NCBI GenBank assembly: GCA_964551875.1
Contig: CAZKEV010000002.1
Span: 44,721 to 108,720, forward strand
Direction of reading: 5' to 3'
Length of the DNA: 64,000 nucleotides
From: JACTUA01 sp964551875
GTDB lineage: Archaea > Halobacteriota > Methanomicrobia > Methanomicrobiales > JACTUA01
Part shown: positions 63,565-64,000 of the stretch, one piece after another
Numbering within the stretch: position 1 is the first letter of the stretch
How the letters are laid out: the number at the start of each line of letters is the position of its first letter
The notes under the pieces: generated by a model
Told to the model about the DNA's origin: nothing
The model's database searches: none
The model's input: the letters and a program-made list of their open reading frames with translations, nothing else
Made by a program: the position numbers and the translations under genes

Positions 63565-63567
63565 AGG

Positions 63568-63804
63568 ATGACTCCGAAGCGGTTCGAGGAACTGAAGCGG
63601 TTGGTATCTCGCGTGGATGCTCCACTCGAAGAATGCCTGGACGAGATCGAGGAACTGACCGAGCGGTTGCGGGAGACGCTCAAGGCCGGGGATTGGGCTC
63701 GCGGGGAAGCCACCGAGGCGAAGGGCCGAGCGGTGGTGGCAGAGCAGCGTTTGCGGGAGATGACGAAGGAACGGGACGAGGCGGTCAAGGTCAAGAAGGG
63801 GTGA
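63568..63804 (+). CDS. Hypothetical coiled-coil protein, 78 aa
   Basis: Coiled coil through most of its length (LDEIEELTERLRETLKA). RLREMTKERDEA is shared with the protein at 41228. ATG three bases after the previous stop. Confidence 0.6.
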   Translation: MTPKRFEELKRLVSRVDAPLEECLDEIEELTERLRETLKAGDWARGEATEAKGRAVVAEQRLREMTKERDEAVKVKKG

Positions 63805-63808
63805 TCCG

Positions 63809-64000
63809 ATGACGAAGGCGCAGGCGGAAAAGATCGTCGAGACCCTGGCGGAGGAAGGCATCGAGGCCAGCATCCGAGACGACTACTCGGGGCGGTGCAT
63901 GTACGGGGCGACCTGCGTAGCGATCATCTGCGCCGACGTGGTCGCGGTGGGGTTCGCTGCCGGGAAGGCGCGGATCCCCTTCAAGGACCGCCCCAAGCGC
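63809..64000 (+). CDS. Hypothetical protein, runs off the window
   Basis: ATG 63809 opens MTKAQAEKIVETLAEEGIEA and stays open to the last base. Helical start, then a hydrophobic CVAIICADVVAVGF strand. Truncated; cannot be identified. Confidence 0.55.
   Translation, partial: MTKAQAEKIVETLAEEGIEASIRDDYSGRCMYGATCVAIICADVVAVGFAAGKARIPFKDRPKR

Noticed and set aside
1..64000. Prophage or plasmid origin of the window
   Set aside because: No integrase, att repeats, partition or conjugation genes; the replication set, tRNAs and gene packing fit a lytic phage better, though the missing part of the genome could change this.

Overview
The window looks like part of the genome of a large, GC-rich, double-stranded DNA tailed phage (Caudoviricetes). 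It is probably a metagenome scaffold, because a run of exactly 100 N interrupts it at 61046-61145. Nearly all genes are on the plus strand, most are short, and they are packed in overlapping ATGA-style chains with clear Shine-Dalgarno sites. The window has a phage-type replication set, a tRNA cluster, many small zinc-ribbon proteins and no host housekeeping genes. No integrase, portal, terminase or major capsid gene was recognised. The host cannot be named. Standard sigma70-like promoters and one lipobox protein point to a bacterial host, and the lipoprotein fits a diderm.

Layout. 1-12.1 kb: a metallopeptidase/VWA protein cut by the window edge, a zinc-ribbon protein, a dual-specificity phosphatase, a stand-alone TSCPD protein, a DksA/TraR-like protein, a lipoprotein and a ParB-methyltransferase fusion. 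12.1-12.7 kb: a non-coding stretch with two tandem structured RNA units, each ending in a strong terminator. 12.7-31 kb: nucleotide and DNA metabolism. It holds an initiator-like protein with iteron-like palindromes inside its gene, a DnaC-like loader, class II ribonucleotide reductase, DnaB-like helicase, primase, a probable ssDNA-binding protein, five tRNAs, family A DNA polymerase, a UvsW/XPB-like helicase, a MerR-like regulator, a RecA-like recombinase and a resolvase-like nuclease. 31-39 kb: a Cas4/RecB-like nuclease, a SWIM protein and many small unknowns. 39-44.4 kb: an accessory stretch with different leader sequences, a DNA methyltransferase, a PAPS-reductase-like protein, and two copies of an unassigned structured element. 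44.4-48.2 kb: zinc-ribbon proteins, a CDC48/FtsH-like AAA ATPase and an HExxH protein.

48.2-61 kb is the most unusual part. One promoter precedes a long gene run in which most larger products share an amphipathic N-terminal leader (M-R/K-T-x-F-S-x-K-F type). A short linker motif follows: HPRDxxGRW, GPGSGHHGHAG or GTSEGAKLGWETRRGG. The attached domains are unrelated: topoisomerase IB, an R-S-E ADP-ribosyltransferase, a HipA/PI-kinase-like fold, a possible GNAT domain and a ParB-like domain. The simplest reading, an inference, is a set of capsid-targeted cargo proteins injected with the DNA, comparable in concept to the T4 internal proteins and Alt. 61.3-63.1 kb is mostly non-coding and rich in palindromes; a promoter then starts a new run of small genes that leaves the window.

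Regulation. Ten promoters share TTGAC(A/T) and a TATA(C/G/A)T-like -10 box with a spacer of exactly 16 bp, which looks like one phage regulon read by the host sigma70 enzyme. A second shared signal is a 15-bp near-palindrome, CGCAAACG(G/C)TTTGCG, present seven times. Three copies lie between a stop codon and the next ribosome-binding site. It resembles LacI/PurR-family operators.
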